The notes: generated by a model not told the origin, from the sequence alone. A DNA stretch of 64,000 nt from Collinsella ureilytica (GCF_019795105.1 NZ_JAIMFO010000004.1:1-64000), one strand, 5' to 3'. Counted from the first letter of the stretch, positions 9,101-16,980 are shown. Numbers and translations are program-made.

Positions 9101-10039
9101 TTCCGCACTCATTCCCGCACGACGAGCGAATGCTTCAAGCTCGTCTCCGCCATTAGTAACCGAGCGGCTGATCTTGACAAAAACTTGCGAGAGCGCAGAG
9201 CCACCCATCTCAGAGCGAATACCGAGTGACGACATCGAAGCTGAGAGACCGAGCACCTGCGCTTCAGATAAACCGATTGTTTTTCCTGCAGAAGCCAAGC
9301 GCTGAGCCATAGTTGAGATCTCAGACTCAGTGGTTGCAAAGTGATTGCCCAGATACACAATGGTCGAGGCATAGCGCTCCATGTCAGTTTGAGACATGTT
9401 CATAATATTGGCGAAACGCGCCATCTCGGTCGCCGCCTGCTCAGCGCTCATGTTGGTGGCGATATCCAGCCCTGTTGCGACACGAGCAAAATCTTGCAAG
9501 TTCCCTTTCGCAATACCTAGCTGAGCGCCGAGCGCCTCCACATTCAGAATCGTCTCAGCGCTTACGGGCTGCGTCTTTGAAAGCTCAATGGCAGCCTGGC
9601 CGAGCTTTTGCAGATCGGCCTCAGCCATATCTGTGGTCTTGCGGACGTTCGCTAAAGCAGTATCAAAGCGAATAGCGGCATCAGAAGCTTTGCCTCCTGC
9701 TACTACCAACGGCGCTGTAATTGCAACAGCAAGCGACTCACCGACGCTCTCCATCTTTTTGCCCGCAGCGTACATCTGGCCACCTGCTGCAACTATGTTC
9801 TCTCCCATAATTGCAACTGACTGAGATGTAGATTTACTCGTAGAAGCAGCAGCTCGAGTCACTCGATGGAACGACTCCCGTTGGCGATTCATAGCCCGCG
9901 CGACCCTGTCCGCTGATTGAGTTGAAATATTGCCGAGTCCTTGCAGGCTACTCTTTGCCTGTTCGACAGCGCCTGACCCGTTCCACTTGCCATCAACATT
10001 GATGGTAATTGATGCACTACCCAATCTGGACACATCCAT
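6197..10039 (-). CDS. Phage tail tape-measure protein
   Basis: At 1,280 residues this is the longest phage gene and sets tail length. The N-terminal 400 residues show the TP901-1 tape-measure domain: LSKTQPVSAETILNVEALGA, ATNMSAEQAATEMARFANIM, GLSEAQVLGLSASMSSLGI. Coiled-coil stretches and a hydrophobic Ala/Val segment (about 625-665) follow, as expected for a protein that is later inserted in the host membrane. Residues about 970-1145 hold internal repeats (two DGQ-x-VWxxxELV units and three about 40-residue Ser/Lys/Val units). The C-terminus has a conserved HADGGVVVPRYHARGAIA then VGEAGAEAIVPLTN, typical of this family. ATG 10039 is preferred to the in-frame TTG at 10045; both overlap the gp10-like gene. 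Confidence 0.92.
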   Translation of the reverse strand: MDVSRLGSASITINVDGKWNGSGAVEQAKSSLQGLGNISTQSADRVARAMNRQRESFHRVTRAAASTSKSTSQSVAIMGENIVAAGGQMYAAGKKMESVGESLAVAITAPLVVAGGKASDAAIRFDTALANVRKTTDMAEADLQKLGQAAIELSKTQPVSAETILNVEALGAQLGIAKGNLQDFARVATGLDIATNMSAEQAATEMARFANIMNMSQTDMERYASTIVYLGNHFATTESEISTMAQRLASAGKTIGLSEAQVLGLSASMSSLGIRSEMGGSALSQVFVKISRSVTNGGDELEAFARRAGMSAEDFKKAWETDAAGAFTALLDGVSHADDMNDALKELGITSLREGDVMRRLAGNTDLVKQALGGATQAWKDNSALQAEVDQRNESMASRIQVLKNKVEALATQVGVPLVNALIAAADAVSPLLNTASDLATAFASADEGTQRLVISIAGIAAAAGPTLNVLGKVAKGLGSAETVIGNVVREFAVYKDAANTTDAAQLRIYASSKTMASQIGIASNSIANAAGGVENYIDACDRMAAAQGKAEAFSKKADEAGLRAAKSGRKQAKAAREIQDAFIEKANAASAEVQSTQAQITAWEQAAQASGGVASKVGSLVTGLKGLAMGAVAAAGPMLATVAVTAAVSAAVGFAAKVIGDFAEKARLAEERQKRMADASQSLASISAEAAAGAQSQAKALDEIAGSGKKACEAVIDLNKKSKEVISDYEVSAATVDSYANSIKELTSKGQLNEVQQARLAIAVKGYNDATGSSIEITDGATGQLSISTEELEKNTEAWKRNAEIQAYQQVAGEYLQQHAKDYLALSQAKDELARINEELYPLEEKSGHLTYEEAMHRQDLLEKIKKLTPEIEELSTAEKSSAESAEYASAKVAMMSEAGQELTNTFSELKLEAPLHKAGIDLDQFGAKLLEAGVSSDTLRQIGSENIGKLAQAFDGDLTKIVWAIQNYNAVPVEDKDGTVSINDAELIDGQDRVYVWNDGELVDKETQARCDYAELVDGQGHLWVWDGSELVSKSATAIIEGNVISGKAKSAVDTTAQSVAGLSGSTVDVSAVGTVATGAAKSKVDNTRSSIGDLSSKSINVTANGNIPSGNATERIQDAKSNIDRVSGKDVTVAAYTRGESDIRNFKSMLNSIPTSVHTTLSVSRRNAAGGFAFHADGGVVVPRYHARGAIASRAVPLTDIVGEAGAEAIVPLTNRRYAMPFVRMIASEVGARTGAAAGVSNTYNLTINGLDIAANDRIGELLQALGNEFSATMGVI

Positions 10040-10457
10040 CCGCAAACTCTGAAACCGCGTCGTTAAGGTCTCGGATCAGCTGATCCTCATCTTCTAGAAT
10101 CGCCCGGAGTAGCGCCCTGGGCGGTGTGCCGGTGCGCGGTACCGGTGCTCGCCGTCCACGGTAGGGACCTGTAAGCAAAACAGCGCCGAGATGAGCAAAC
10201 TCGATGACTCCACCACCAGGGTCGTTTGAGACAAAAGAAACGCCCGTCTTTCGCTTTTTCAGCCGAAGCGATGAGGCGTACTGACCACTCGGCGCTACAC
10301 CGAGCCCGCGTGCATACCCCTTAGCTTTTGCAAGCGTGGGCGCTGCAAGCTCTGAGATCGCGTTTTTAAGCTCGACGGCAAGCCCCGCGTCAAGCTCAGC
10401 GAGGGCAGCAATTGTTTTGTCGAGGTTAACAACCTCAATAGTGAAGCCTTGAAACAC
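10017..10457 (-). CDS. HK97 gp10-like tail-completion/head-tail protein
   Basis: A 146-residue protein with the layout of the HK97-gp10 family: an alpha-helical N-terminus (LDKTIAALAELDAGLAVELKN), a central AKGYARGLGVAPSGQYASSL segment (family feature: AK then P-x-G-x-L/Y-x-S), and a region ending PPRALLRAILEDED before a final helix. These proteins complete the head-tail interface or tail terminator. It starts with GTG preceded by GGGGGG. In HK97-like genomes the gene normally lies before the tail-tube gene, whereas here it lies between the tail chaperones and the tape measure, so the assignment is by sequence look, not position. Confidence 0.62.
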   Translation of the reverse strand: MFQGFTIEVVNLDKTIAALAELDAGLAVELKNAISELAAPTLAKAKGYARGLGVAPSGQYASSLRLKKRKTGVSFVSNDPGGGVIEFAHLGAVLLTGPYRGRRAPVPRTGTPPRALLRAILEDEDQLIRDLNDAVSEFADGCVQIG

Positions 10458-10467
10458 TGAACCCCCC

Positions 10468-10755
10468 TTAATGATCTTCAGGGGTGATCTTCACGCTCTC
10501 CTCCCCCGCCACAACCAAACGAGCACGTGCTTGCGCTCGCTCGGCGCGCATGCGGTCTCGCGCCTGTTGTGCGTTTTCACCGGGCTTTTTCCACGCGCCT
10601 TTATTCTCTTTTGGAATAGGATCTGAGTATTCCACCATGTCGTACCAGATCTGGCATGCAATCTCGGGGTATCGGTCTATGAGATCCAAAAGCTCAGTAA
10701 CCGAAGTTGAGGAATATCGAGCAAGCGCTAGAAGTTCTCGCCCGACATAACCGTA
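10468..10755 (-). CDS. Tail assembly chaperone, frameshift-extension (GT-type) portion
   Basis: This reading frame is open from the slippery site at 10755 to its stop and is expressed, I infer, only after a -1 shift from the upstream chaperone. The added 95 residues run YGYVGRELLALARYSSTSVT, then a DRYPEIACQIWYDMVEYSDP section and a charged Arg/Ala tail that ends KITPEDH. The fusion product would be 205 residues. This is the same arrangement as lambda G and GT, where the short and long forms coat the tape measure during tail assembly. A stand-alone start is poor: the best in-frame candidate is TTG at 10689 with no good ribosome-binding site. Confidence 0.75.
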   Translation of the reverse strand, partial: YGYVGRELLALARYSSTSVTELLDLIDRYPEIACQIWYDMVEYSDPIPKENKGAWKKPGENAQQARDRMRAERAQARARLVVAGEESVKITPEDH

Positions 10756-11084
10756 AAATTTTCCTCTACCGTGCCATCTGAAATTTCGCTTGGCTCGATG
10801 TCATAGACATAGCGGCAAGCAAACGCCTCACATTCTGCCGCGTCAATTTGTTTAGGCAGATCAAGGGCGGCACGAGCAACTTGCGCGCATAAAATGCACC
10901 ATGCGGCACTTTCTAGAATGACCTTAAATTCACTGGCTGCATCGCTGGTCTCATCAACAATTGCCTGAAACGCTGGATCCCCAGCAAGCAAGCGCTTCGC
11001 CTTGGGCGACAAGATATAAGGGGCAGGGAAAACAACCTCTTTTCCACCGGCAAGTGGCTGGACAAGAAAATGATTCGCCTTCAT
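10728..11084 (-). CDS. Tail assembly chaperone (G-type)
   Basis: A 118-residue acidic, helical protein between the tail-tube gene and the tape measure, which is the constant location of tail-assembly chaperones. It starts MKANHFLVQPLAGGKEVVFP and is preceded by GGAG. It ends VMSGENF just after a slippery heptamer (A AAT TTT) that allows ribosomes to shift -1 and read on into the next frame, producing a long form. Function: binds the tape measure protein and prevents premature folding; not part of the mature virion. The protein sequence itself shows no motif I can name. Confidence 0.8.
   Translation of the reverse strand: MKANHFLVQPLAGGKEVVFPAPYILSPKAKRLLAGDPAFQAIVDETSDAASEFKVILESAAWCILCAQVARAALDLPKQIDAAECEAFACRYVYDIEPSEISDGTVEENFTVMSGENF
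10755..10761 (-). promoter_or_regulatory. Programmed -1 ribosomal frameshift site (AAATTTT)
   Basis: On the minus strand the upstream chaperone frame reads GAA AAT TTT ACG, so the heptamer A AAT TTT fits the X XXY YYZ rule exactly. After a -1 slip, translation continues AAA TTT TAC GGT in the frame that is open to 10468. The normal frame stops 8 codons after the site. The position (end of the short tail chaperone) is where double-stranded DNA phages with long tails commonly use this device. No downstream pseudoknot is obvious by eye. Confidence 0.78.
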
Positions 11085-11156
11085 GTTGGCTCCAATCTGT
11101 TGGGCGAAACTGCACGTGCATCATCGGTCGGCACTCCCCCGTTGCGTGACGTCACG

Positions 11157-11190
11157 AAAAAGGGACTCACGTAAGTGATGAGTCCCTTTC
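11157..11190 (-). terminator. Terminator/attenuator between tail tube and tail chaperone genes
   Basis: A perfect 11-bp inverted repeat (AAAGGGACTCA, loop of 9, TGAGTCCCTTT) lies in the 141-base gap between tail tube and chaperone genes. Read on the minus strand it is followed by TTTTT, so it should act as an intrinsic terminator. Its location suggests partial termination that keeps the abundant tail-tube protein at a higher level than the chaperone and tape measure. A 12-bp palindrome (CGTGACGTCACG) at 11145-11156 lies immediately downstream of the T-run. Confidence 0.8.
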
Positions 11191-11225
11191 ATTCAGCACC
11201 TGTATGAGCGCATATGTGAGAGCTA

Positions 11226-12248
11226 TTATTCGTGTTTTTTGGCGGGCAAGACATAGCTTTCGGTCTTATTGACCAGAGTGACTGTTGCCGGAGACTCACC
11301 GGCGCTCGTGATAATTGCTGAGTCACAGGTAAACTGAATCGTTCCCTCGGTGCCCTCAGGATCAACTGAGGGGAAACTCGCCGTAAACGGAATATGATCA
11401 AGCTTCAGCTCAAGGGTCATGTTCGGGTCTTCCGAGTGGATGAACTTAGCGTATACCGAGCCAAACACAATTTTCCCCGAAATATTTACGGCACTCTCAG
11501 AGCCGGTAATCATCTTCTGATAGGGCTTGATGTCGTCAGGAATAGTGGTAACTGAGATACCGACTTTTACCGTTCCATCTGCAATATCTCGAGGAGTTAC
11601 ACGCCCAAGTGAGGAGAGCGCAGATGTTCCGTTTTCGATATTGAACGACAGATCGGCAACGAGCGCCTCTTTCGGCGTTCCCGATGCTGTATCAAGACGT
11701 ACATCGCAGTCAGTGGGGACAAACTTACCGCCATAGCAAGACGCCTCGAGGCTGCCAGGAATACCGTCAATACCCACCTTGCCATCAATACCTGCAAGCT
11801 CTGCCTTTAGAGCAATGGGCTCATTGCCAGAAGCCGAAAGCTCGAGCTTTGAGACTTTGCAGCCAACAGCCTGGGTGAAGTTGTTTGTTCCGATCTGAGA
11901 CCAGACGGTTACATAAGGCAGCGTATCGCCCATCGTAAAGATGTGACGGCGATACCCACTTTTGCTCGCTGCGGCACTCTTGACCGCACCAAGAGCCGCA
12001 TACAGATAAAAGCCGAGCACATCCGGGTAGCAAAGCGTCTCAATACTGCCACCTACCGAGATGCTATCTACGCGAGCATCGCTCGGAGCACGATTACCGC
12101 AAGCAACTGGCGTGCTTGCGATCGAGCGCTCAGCTGAAAACGCAGAGCCACCTGTAAGGCCATGCTTAAATGCAGGGGTCGAAGCCGGAGTGTCTCGGTC
12201 TGTCTGCAAGGCAACTGCGGCACTACCAATTGAAGGATTAATAGGCAT
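11226..12248 (-). CDS. Phage major tail (tail tube) protein
   Basis: A 340-residue protein starting MPINPSIGSAAVALQTDRDT. The opening resembles tail-tube proteins that bind to a hexameric ring (GSAAVALQTDRDTPASTPAF), and the protein is largely beta-structured with repeated short strands (VGGSIETLCYPDVLGFYLYA, VGCKVSKLELSASGNEPIAL). Its position between head-completion genes and the tail chaperones is that of the tube gene in siphoviruses. AGGAG precedes the ATG at the right distance. It is followed by an intrinsic terminator, consistent with high expression. Confidence 0.82.
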   Translation of the reverse strand: MPINPSIGSAAVALQTDRDTPASTPAFKHGLTGGSAFSAERSIASTPVACGNRAPSDARVDSISVGGSIETLCYPDVLGFYLYAALGAVKSAAASKSGYRRHIFTMGDTLPYVTVWSQIGTNNFTQAVGCKVSKLELSASGNEPIALKAELAGIDGKVGIDGIPGSLEASCYGGKFVPTDCDVRLDTASGTPKEALVADLSFNIENGTSALSSLGRVTPRDIADGTVKVGISVTTIPDDIKPYQKMITGSESAVNISGKIVFGSVYAKFIHSEDPNMTLELKLDHIPFTASFPSVDPEGTEGTIQFTCDSAIITSAGESPATVTLVNKTESYVLPAKKHE

Positions 12249-12257
12249 ATTTTGCTC

Positions 12258-12728
12258 CTAACCTAAGGGATTCACGTCTTGAGCCACCCGCACGCCGCCT
12301 GCCACAACAACGATATAGGTGCCTCGCTTATCATTTCGAGCTGTCCAACCGTCTCGCCAATACGGCTCGGCATGCTGAACGAGCGAACCGAGCGTTCGAT
12401 CAGCCGCGATGGCGCGAGCAATTGCTTCCCACCAAGACACCAGAAGCTCAGAGGTGCTAACGAGCTCTATCCGGTCTGCCCACATCGTTATAGGCACATC
12501 GTATTTCAGAGCAAGCGCAGATCGGGCAGGTGCCCCCATAGTGCGAGTGACTGAGGTGGAAGGTGAGATTACCGAGACCGACGCGGGCAGCTCGCCAATG
12601 TGGCACATAAAGGGCTGTTCGACCGAAGAGCCACCAATAGCGGTGAAGGGACTTTGATCAAGTGCTTGAAGCGCTTCCTTGCATATATTTTCAACTGCCC
12701 GGATGACGGGGTATATCTTAGGCTCCAC
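12258..12728 (-). CDS. Tail terminator / minor capsid-like connector protein
   Basis: A 156-residue protein between the adaptor and tail tube. It begins VEPKIYPVIRAVENICKEAL and contains LVSWWEAIARAIAADRTLGS, a helix typical of small tail-completion or tail-terminator proteins. The proposed start is GTG at 12728, which shares its first base with the TAG of the upstream gene; an alternative GTG at 12743 lies within the upstream gene. The family cannot be named with certainty. The role as tail terminator (ring at the head end of the tail) is inferred from order. Confidence 0.6.
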   Translation of the reverse strand: MEPKIYPVIRAVENICKEALQALDQSPFTAIGGSSVEQPFMCHIGELPASVSVISPSTSVTRTMGAPARSALALKYDVPITMWADRIELVSTSELLVSWWEAIARAIAADRTLGSLVQHAEPYWRDGWTARNDKRGTYIVVVAGGVRVAQDVNPLG

Positions 12729-13525
12729 TACGCCACCCCACACTTTGCCAAACCGTGGCGCTGGATGAGCGCATTCACCTCAGGGATTGAAGTTGCTGCC
12801 CCATTTACGCCACCAATAACGTAGCGAAGCACGCCAAGCTCCGTTGACGCTGAGATAGCGTTATCTGGACCTGTGGAGGGCGCTAGATATAAAGCAGCAA
12901 GGGCGATAACTGCAGGTGCCATTTCAGCAGGAGTTGGAATACCACAGGTAAATGCAACGGTGGCAGAACCGCCGACAGGCAATGCTGTTACGTCCACCCA
13001 GTTCGATCCTGGATGAACCGGGCGGATATCCACGTCTTCACCATCGCTTGTTGCACGAACAATACTGATGATGTCGACCTGATAGCCACCAGATCCTGAG
13101 ATCATATTGCGATAGCGCCTATCTGGACAGCTCCCGCGATCGACCCAGCCAATCCGCATAACAGGCTGTAAATATCTTCCGCACTCTGCCTCGATGACCT
13201 CTTCTGCGCGAGCAATTGCTTGCTCAACATCTGCGTCAGTACAACGAGTGTTAATCGCGTACTGGTCTTGGCGATACCCTTTAACATCTGCCACTGAGCA
13301 GTACCGCCGAGCCACGATATCAAGCTCGGCTCGCACCGTAGCACCTGCTGCATCCCACTCAGCAGCCACGAGTCGAGGTGCTCCAAGGCTCGTCAGTGCC
13401 TCGCGCTTTACAGTCGTTCCAGTTGCTAGATCGGTAAAGCGCACCTCGGCCGGGGAGCCTTCGAAGGCTACCCCGGCAATCTCTGCAACAGAGATCCTGA
13501 CCTGTGTGTCAGCGTGGATTTCCAT
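12728..13525 (-). CDS. Head-tail connector (adaptor, gp6-like)
   Basis: A 265-residue protein that follows the capsid gene by 5 bases. The N-terminal 80 residues form an extra beta domain (VRISVAEIAGVAFEGSPAEV). The remainder resembles gp6/YqbG-type adaptors: CSVADVKGYRQDQYAI and DADVEQAIARAEEVIEAECG (about 86-118), then beta strands and APAVIALAALYLAPS (about 215-230). Adaptors form a 12-13-mer ring beneath the portal. The family assignment rests on the DVEQAI-x-RAEEVIE helix pattern and the gene order. The extra N-terminal domain is longer than the usual 100-residue adaptor. Confidence 0.7.
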   Translation of the reverse strand: MEIHADTQVRISVAEIAGVAFEGSPAEVRFTDLATGTTVKREALTSLGAPRLVAAEWDAAGATVRAELDIVARRYCSVADVKGYRQDQYAINTRCTDADVEQAIARAEEVIEAECGRYLQPVMRIGWVDRGSCPDRRYRNMISGSGGYQVDIISIVRATSDGEDVDIRPVHPGSNWVDVTALPVGGSATVAFTCGIPTPAEMAPAVIALAALYLAPSTGPDNAISASTELGVLRYVIGGVNGAATSIPEVNALIQRHGLAKCGVA

Positions 13526-13530
13526 AGCTC

Positions 13531-14733
13531 TTATGCGCCCGGCTTAATTGCGTCAGCCAAATACACAAAGCTCTTGGGACGAGTAACGGTGATCAGGTGC
13601 TCACCCTCGGCCAAAAGCGTGTACTCATTGCGGATGAACTGATCATTTACCAAACCAATGGTGAGTGCATCAGCCTCAGAGGTGTACCACGTTGCGGCGG
13701 TGTGGTTGTAAACCAAAGCGCCGTAGACTTTCTCCTTGCCACTGGATCCGCTGACCTCGCTCTCCAGATTGACATCCTCAACAACCGGCAGCTGCCAGAG
13801 GCGGTTGTTCATCATGAGCACCATGTACCAGCCATCTGTGCTCTTGGCAAGATCAAGCTCAGTCAGAACATAGGGATGTACGGCAATATAGTCAGGGCGG
13901 ATACCGGTTTTAAGCCAAGACTCAGTAATCATGCGGCGTACCGAGTCGTAGAACTTCTCGCTTTTCTTTGCCTGGTACTTCTGAATATCCTTCTTAAGGA
14001 CGCCCTTGCGGCCGTCTCCGTCATCCAGATTGAGAGCACATGCAGCCTCTTTAATCTTGAGACCCGCCATCAGATCGTTAGCAATAACAGACTGGAGCTG
14101 CCCGTAGTGGTAGGCAGTCTGCTTAGAGATGGGCATGTGGTGAGCCACTGTGAAGAGCAGGGCGTTGTCCTTTTCCCACGACTCGTTAGACTGCGGCTTT
14201 ACCTTGCCAGGCTTCCAGAGATCAGCGTTGTTGGTGAACTCGCCTGCCACCATGTACTCAAGCGAAAAGTCGGTAGTCCCAGTTGCCAGTGTATCGATAA
14301 AGCCCATGGGCAGCTCGATCACATTTGAGGGCAAGGTGTAGTCAGTCTTGGTCGGCAGAGTAAGCTTATAGGTGGGGTCAGTAGCATTTAAAAGCTCGCT
14401 TGCGGAGAGCTTGACGGTGCGGCCAATTGCTCCGTTTTGAGCGGCTAAAAACTCGTTGCGGCTCCCTGTAAAAGCAGTGGCAACATCGCGAACAGGGCAA
14501 GACGCGTGCTCAGCTGCCTTAGGAGCGTCACCAGCGCGACGCAGTGCATCTTCTGCCTCAAGGGCATCGGTCAGCTGCTCCTGGTAAACCGCAACACGAG
14601 CCTTGGTGGCCACAATGCGATCATGAGCAGCAGCGCGCTCGTCGCCTTCTGCAGAGTTAAACACCTCAGCATCGCGTGCCAGCGCCTCGGTTGCTTCAAC
14701 GATCATGTTGTTAAGCTGGACTGAAGACTTCAT
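13531..14733 (-). CDS. Phage major capsid protein, HK97 fold
   Basis: A 400-residue protein with an N-terminal charged coiled-coil (about 1-75) that acts as scaffolding delta-domain, removed by the upstream protease. The capsid core follows: EFLAAQNGAIGRTVKLSASE, LPMGFIDTLATGTTDFSLEY, FTNNADLWKPGKVKPQSNES, then SWLKTGIRPDYIAVHPYVLT and WYTSEADALTIGLVNDQFIR, all in the order seen for HK97-fold coat proteins. The gene follows the ClpP-type protease and precedes the connector, the standard head-gene order. AAGGGAG lies 6 bases before ATG. Expected cleavage near residue 85-95 is an inference. Confidence 0.92.
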   Translation of the reverse strand: MKSSVQLNNMIVEATEALARDAEVFNSAEGDERAAAHDRIVATKARVAVYQEQLTDALEAEDALRRAGDAPKAAEHASCPVRDVATAFTGSRNEFLAAQNGAIGRTVKLSASELLNATDPTYKLTLPTKTDYTLPSNVIELPMGFIDTLATGTTDFSLEYMVAGEFTNNADLWKPGKVKPQSNESWEKDNALLFTVAHHMPISKQTAYHYGQLQSVIANDLMAGLKIKEAACALNLDDGDGRKGVLKKDIQKYQAKKSEKFYDSVRRMITESWLKTGIRPDYIAVHPYVLTELDLAKSTDGWYMVLMMNNRLWQLPVVEDVNLESEVSGSSGKEKVYGALVYNHTAATWYTSEADALTIGLVNDQFIRNEYTLLAEGEHLITVTRPKSFVYLADAIKPGA

Positions 14734-14736
14734 TTT

Positions 14737-15450
14737 TTACTCCCTTATGTTGAGAAATAAGCCATCGACACATATGACTTTTGAGGCGGCCTCCGCTTCG
14801 CTGCCTCCGGCTCCCGGTGCAGCTTGTTCAGTCTCTGCGTCTTTTTGGATGTTCGTCTCAATCTCCCCCGTGCGGTTATGACAAAGCGCGGCAGGTATAT
14901 GAGAAAACGTTTTTAAGGTATCAGCACTAATACACGCAGCGATCGGTTCTGCGTCTGTCAGCGTGTCGACAAAGCCTAGCTCGCGGGCTTCCTCTGCGTT
15001 CATCCACGTCTCTTTGTCCATCATGGACTCAATCTCTGCTGCATCCATGCCGGTTTTTCGAACGTATTGGGCAGAAATAGTGCCGCGTACCTTATCCAGA
15101 AGGTCTGCTGCCTCTCGCATGTCAGAAGCGTCTCCTGCACACAAGGTATAAGGGTTATGGATCATCATGAGGGCATACGGGTTCATGACAACCTCATCGG
15201 CCATCAATGCAAAATAAGACGCTGCAGAAGCCGCGAGCCCTTCAATCGAGGCAGTCGTGCGCCCGGAGTAGCTCCTGATAGCCTCTGCCATAGCGGCAGC
15301 CTCCATTGTGTCGCCGCCACCTGAATTGATGTGGATAACTACGTCGTCACCGTCTGCGGCACGAAGAGCCGCAATAAAGTCACGTGCGCAAACGTCCCCT
15401 TCGCTCCATTTCTCAGAAGCGATAAATCCATATACGTCAATGTCTTGCAT
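14737..15450 (-). CDS. Head maturation protease, ClpP family
   Basis: A 237-residue serine protease of the ClpP/S14 type. The oxyanion/core region is INSGGGDTMEAAAMAEAI (41-58), the nucleophile is Ser75 in EGLAASAASY and the catalytic His98 lies in ALMMIHNP; a downstream Asp within EEARELGFVD completes the pattern. It cleaves the capsid scaffolding domain during procapsid maturation. The C-terminal 50 residues are low-complexity and acidic, perhaps a self-cleaved or scaffold-like tail. The start overlaps the portal stop by 14 bases. Confidence 0.92.
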   Translation of the reverse strand: MQDIDVYGFIASEKWSEGDVCARDFIAALRAADGDDVVIHINSGGGDTMEAAAMAEAIRSYSGRTTASIEGLAASAASYFALMADEVVMNPYALMMIHNPYTLCAGDASDMREAADLLDKVRGTISAQYVRKTGMDAAEIESMMDKETWMNAEEARELGFVDTLTDAEPIAACISADTLKTFSHIPAALCHNRTGEIETNIQKDAETEQAAPGAGGSEAEAASKVICVDGLFLNIRE

Positions 15451-16927
15451 GCTGAGCGATCCTTTCTATATCACACTCCATGTCATATTCCTCACCGAGT
15501 GCCTGCATTGCGGCTTGGTATGGGAGCAGCACGCGGCAAGCGAACTCTCGAGCCTTCGGCACATCTCCTTGCTCAGCAAATCGCGCGATCAGTCTTTGCT
15601 CCATATCAGCGTGGATAATCTCGAGCGCATCCTTTGGGCGGCCACCGCTTTTTTCTAGTGAAGGGTCTTCACCTTCACCTGATCCACCCGGCTTAGCCTC
15701 TCCTGAGCGCCGAGCACCTGCCAGCTCTTCACCTGTTTCAGGGTTAACCGGAATATAGGCAGCAGAGCGGAAATAGACATCTCCGCCGGTAAATGGAGCC
15801 TCGTCTTCTTTTGCGAGCACCTTGTTTGGACTCATCCACCCGCCCATGATGGCTGTGCGATAGCCCTCCATGCGGCTCTTGTAATCGCCACGTAATAAAC
15901 CGTTCATATCAAATTGGACATACTCATCCGGCTTTCCAGCAGACCATAAAATCCCAGAAAATGCCTTCTCTAGCTCGTGGCATTCGGGCATGAGCGTCTT
16001 GGAAGCAAAATTGAGCGCACCCTGTTCTATGTTGCTGTAGGTTGCGTTAGATAGCTCGAAGACCTCTTGGGGCGGAACAGACGTCGTGCGGCAAACTTGC
16101 TGCAAAATCCAGCGCTCCTGTTCGACCAGGGACATATCAGCCATCGTGAGCGGAGTCTGGTGGTATTTCAGGTTGTTGTCGAACAGGCGTACCTCGCCAG
16201 CGTAGACAATGCCACCTCTATCTGAGAGCTGCCGTCTGATCTTGTCGATGTCTGCCTGGCTTAAATTCCTATCAGTTTCAAGCCAGCCAGGGAAATGGTT
16301 CCCGTTTGAGATAAGGCGGTTGTAAAACTCTTCTAAATCGATAGATAGCCCAAGTTCTCGGGCTGAAAGCTCTGCTAAAGAGACCCCCTTAAACCCATCA
16401 GCATCGATAACGGGGGACTTGACCCACACAACCTCATGAGGCAGGTATGCTCCTGCTTTTGTAAAACGATCCCCCTGGGACTGAAAGGTAAGACGCCCAT
16501 TTTCGATCTTAGGCTCAGCACCTTGCCGCATCGGCCAAAGTGCTACAGGCACGCCTTGCGACCACTCAACGCGGATAAATGCATTGCCGAGTGTGTCTTT
16601 CGTCATCAGCGTCCAGCGCACCCCCTCTGCCGAGGTCATCAGTGGATTCCACCGATGGCGCAAAAGCTCAGAAAGCGCTCTTGCAACGCGAGACTCAGCT
16701 CGTTTGCGCACGTCTTTTTCACGGGTATATACATCAGCTGGAAGAGCTGACAAGGGTCGCGCTTTTGCCAACAAACAAGCTCTAAACGCATTAGAGTGAT
16801 ACGCCCGATCTGCTGCAGGCAGATCTGCGCCTCCTGCAAGATCCAGCATCGGATAAGGAGCCGGACGAATTGCAGGAAGGCTTGTATGTCCAGTAGCTGC
16901 TGCTAAAACGGCAGAAATGATGCCCAT
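15437..16927 (-). CDS. Phage portal protein, HK97 family
   Basis: A 496-residue portal that forms the dodecameric DNA-entry ring at the capsid vertex. The body contains family features: DRAYHSNAFRACLLAKARPL (about 41-60), WTLMTKDTLGNAFIRVEW, SGVPVAL region, QADIDKIRRQLSDRGGIVYA and the late LNFASKTLMPECHELEKAF helix followed by DMNGLLRGDYKSRMEGYRT, a typical HK97-portal signature. The C-terminus is charged and disordered (RRSGEAKPGGSGEGEDPS). I prefer ATG 16927 to GTG 16933 because GGGGAG is properly spaced only from the ATG. It is 53 bases downstream of the large terminase gene. Confidence 0.93.
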   Translation of the reverse strand: MGIISAVLAAATGHTSLPAIRPAPYPMLDLAGGADLPAADRAYHSNAFRACLLAKARPLSALPADVYTREKDVRKRAESRVARALSELLRHRWNPLMTSAEGVRWTLMTKDTLGNAFIRVEWSQGVPVALWPMRQGAEPKIENGRLTFQSQGDRFTKAGAYLPHEVVWVKSPVIDADGFKGVSLAELSARELGLSIDLEEFYNRLISNGNHFPGWLETDRNLSQADIDKIRRQLSDRGGIVYAGEVRLFDNNLKYHQTPLTMADMSLVEQERWILQQVCRTTSVPPQEVFELSNATYSNIEQGALNFASKTLMPECHELEKAFSGILWSAGKPDEYVQFDMNGLLRGDYKSRMEGYRTAIMGGWMSPNKVLAKEDEAPFTGGDVYFRSAAYIPVNPETGEELAGARRSGEAKPGGSGEGEDPSLEKSGGRPKDALEIIHADMEQRLIARFAEQGDVPKAREFACRVLLPYQAAMQALGEEYDMECDIERIAQHARH

Positions 16928-16980
16928 GCTCACGCTCCCCTTCCAGGTATGCGCTGATAGTGCGCCCTTTGTCCCCCGCT

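Noticed and set aside
13597-14328. 243-residue plus-strand ORF opposite the capsid gene
   Set aside because: It is antisense to the capsid gene with no conserved motif or start signal.
14737-15450. Bacterial housekeeping ClpP
   Set aside because: Position between portal and capsid and low-complexity C-terminus show it is the phage head protease.
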